The notes under the pieces: generated by a model
The model's database searches: none
Seen by the model: the letters and a program-made list of their open reading frames with translations, nothing else
Told to the model about the DNA's origin: nothing
Made by a program: the position numbers and the translations under genes
Origin: Clostridia bacterium
Lineage (GTDB): Bacteria; Bacillota; Clostridia; Oscillospirales; Acutalibacteraceae
NCBI GenBank assembly: GCA_017543285.1
Contig: JAFYGK010000020.1
Coordinates: 1 to 64,000 of the forward strand
Direction of reading: 5' to 3'
DNA: 64,000 bases
Shown here: positions 63,187 through 64,000 of the stretch, piece after piece
Numbering within the stretch: position 1 is the first letter of the stretch
Layout: every line of letters begins with the position of its first letter

Positions 63187-64000
63187 TCAGATCAGCGCCT
63201 TTTTTGCCGTTGCTTCGTCCTCGCCGTACCAGCGCATGCGGTATTCCCATCTCTGCATGATTCCGTCGCGCACGTCCTGTATGTCCTGACTGCGTTTCTG
63301 GGAGCTGTCGGCTATATAGCTGTCGTCGAAGCTGACGGTTATACCGCATTCGGGATCGACATCCAGGCCCATGACGGTTTTTCCGATCCACAGCATGGAG
63401 CGCACCAGCGAGCGCAGCGCGCGTTCGATTACTATACAGTGCTTGCTCGCGCTTTGCAGCAGGCTCTGCCTGTCCCCTGCATACTGGGTCGCGGTAACGA
63501 TCTTTTCTCCGTTGAATCGGTAGTGACGGGTTCCCAGACCGCATTTGAAGGAAAGATAGTCAAGCTGCGCCTGAACGCTCTGCTCGTCCTCGGCCACGCG
63601 CAGCGACGGGTTGAACTCGTAGATAAGATCGTTCTTATCCAGATTTTCGTCACCGATCTGCAGGAACAGCTGCTGCGCTATATCGTCGGGCGCGGCAAAG
63701 TTTCCTCTGCCGTCGCAGCTCATCAGTTCCTGGTTGATAAACACCTTTTTGCCGCCCAGCTTCAGGTCGCGGCAGAAGTTGTTGAAGGCAAGATCGACTC
63801 CCTTGAGATTGTCGATGGCGTTGGCGAAAACCGATATACCCAGTCCGCACCCCTCGTCGATGTGGTTGACGATGTTGGGGCTTATCAGCGCGAACATGGG
63901 AATACCGCAGCCTGTGCAAAGGGTCCGGGCTGTGTTTTCGGGCAGGGGGATCTGCTCCAGCCGCCCGTTTTTCAGCTCGAAGCAGTAGTTTGTTATACGG
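63187..64000 (-). CDS. Phage portal protein, C-terminal part (runs off the window)
   Basis: At least 270 aa, open to the window edge in frame; its start is outside. NAIDNLKGVDLAFNNFCRDL, KKVFINQEL and TATQYAGDRQSLLQSASKH are typical of SPP1 Gp6-type portals. The portal forms the 12-mer DNA gate of the head. An internal ATG at 63897 is not the start, because the frame stays open upstream. Confidence 0.85.
   Translation of the reverse strand, partial: RITNYCFELKNGRLEQIPLPENTARTLCTGCGIPMFALISPNIVNHIDEGCGLGISVFANAIDNLKGVDLAFNNFCRDLKLGGKKVFINQELMSCDGRGNFAAPDDIAQQLFLQIGDENLDKNDLIYEFNPSLRVAEDEQSVQAQLDYLSFKCGLGTRHYRFNGEKIVTATQYAGDRQSLLQSASKHCIVIERALRSLVRSMLWIGKTVMGLDVDPECGITVSFDDSYIADSSQKRSQDIQDVRDGIMQRWEYRMRWYGEDEATAKKALI

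Larger units (their letters stand above)
53276..64000 (-). mobile_element. Siphovirus-type head and tail gene module (prophage, partial)
   Basis: Sixteen contiguous minus-strand genes in the order portal, scaffold, major capsid, connectors, minor capsid proteins, tail tube, Gp15-type chaperones, tape measure, distal tail, Gp37-like, receptor/baseplate proteins. Gene overlaps and AGGAGG sites are typical of phage late operons. The left end is closed by a terminator and no lysis or integration gene follows. Terminase and any integrase would be right of the window. The octamer TGATAACG, common in host DNA, does not occur in it. Confidence 0.92.

Overview
The window looks like a chromosomal segment of a spore-forming, anaerobic Clostridia bacterium, probably Oscillospiraceae/Ruminococcaceae-like (family placement is inference). 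The evidence is an alpha/beta-type small acid-soluble spore protein, the sporulation genes yqfC, yqfD and a ylbJ-type gene, and the Firmicutes order yqfC-yqfD-phoH-ybeY-era-yqzL-recO. Most genes have purine-rich ribosome binding sites (often CCGGAGG) and fairly high GC. One small AT-rich cassette (about 1.64-3.19 kb) and one AT-rich spacer (52.7-53.2 kb) stand out.

Layout. 0-0.5 kb: 3' end of a 23S rRNA, then tRNA-Lys, tRNA-Glu and tRNA-Asn, with no room for a 5S rRNA behind the 23S. 0.9-5 kb: LOG-family nucleotide hydrolase, an XRE repressor with twin operators facing a DUF6273-type lipoprotein, a small membrane protein, and a YlbJ-like protein. 5-16 kb: metallophosphoesterase, a lone hisF, cupin, then the sporulation/RNA-maturation/DNA-repair cluster, SASP and galE. 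16-28 kb: corA, then a long minus-strand block (pgsA, cvpA, a DUF5711-like protein, truA, the ECF transporter core ecfT-ecfA2-ecfA1, an rRNA-type methyltransferase, ruvBAC). 28-42 kb: paired small membrane proteins, larB-larC (nickel-pincer cofactor synthesis), tRNA-Gln, tRNA-Pro, an M16C peptidase, an orphan ferredoxin:thioredoxin-reductase-like subunit, an ATP-grasp enzyme, tRNA-Val, and a two-gene queuosine-salvage operon behind a structured leader. 42-52.7 kb: a very acidic disordered protein, a PLP lyase, polA, a degenerate ABC pair, a phosphodiesterase and three small unknown genes. 53.2-64 kb: a minus-strand siphovirus head-tail module, from the portal (cut by the window edge) to baseplate proteins, ending in a strong terminator.

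Main observations. (1) The heptamer TGATAAC, most often TGATAACG, is strongly over-represented in the host part (about 77 copies on both strands by hand count, against roughly 6-7 expected). It occurs in coding DNA in all reading frames, as tandem TGA-TAA stops, and as inverted pairs. The octamer TGATAACG is absent from the 10.7 kb phage module. It behaves like a genome-wide signature word such as a DNA uptake, Chi-like or nucleoid-organising sequence, and it peaks at 11 copies in 0.94 kb just before the phage module. (2) The queuosine-salvage operon has a perfect sigma-A promoter and a short leader with two mutually exclusive hairpins, suggesting a preQ1-type riboswitch. (3) The phage module encodes an unusually small tape-measure protein (213 aa). 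All functional names rest on recognition of sequence motifs and gene order by eye; no database search was run.
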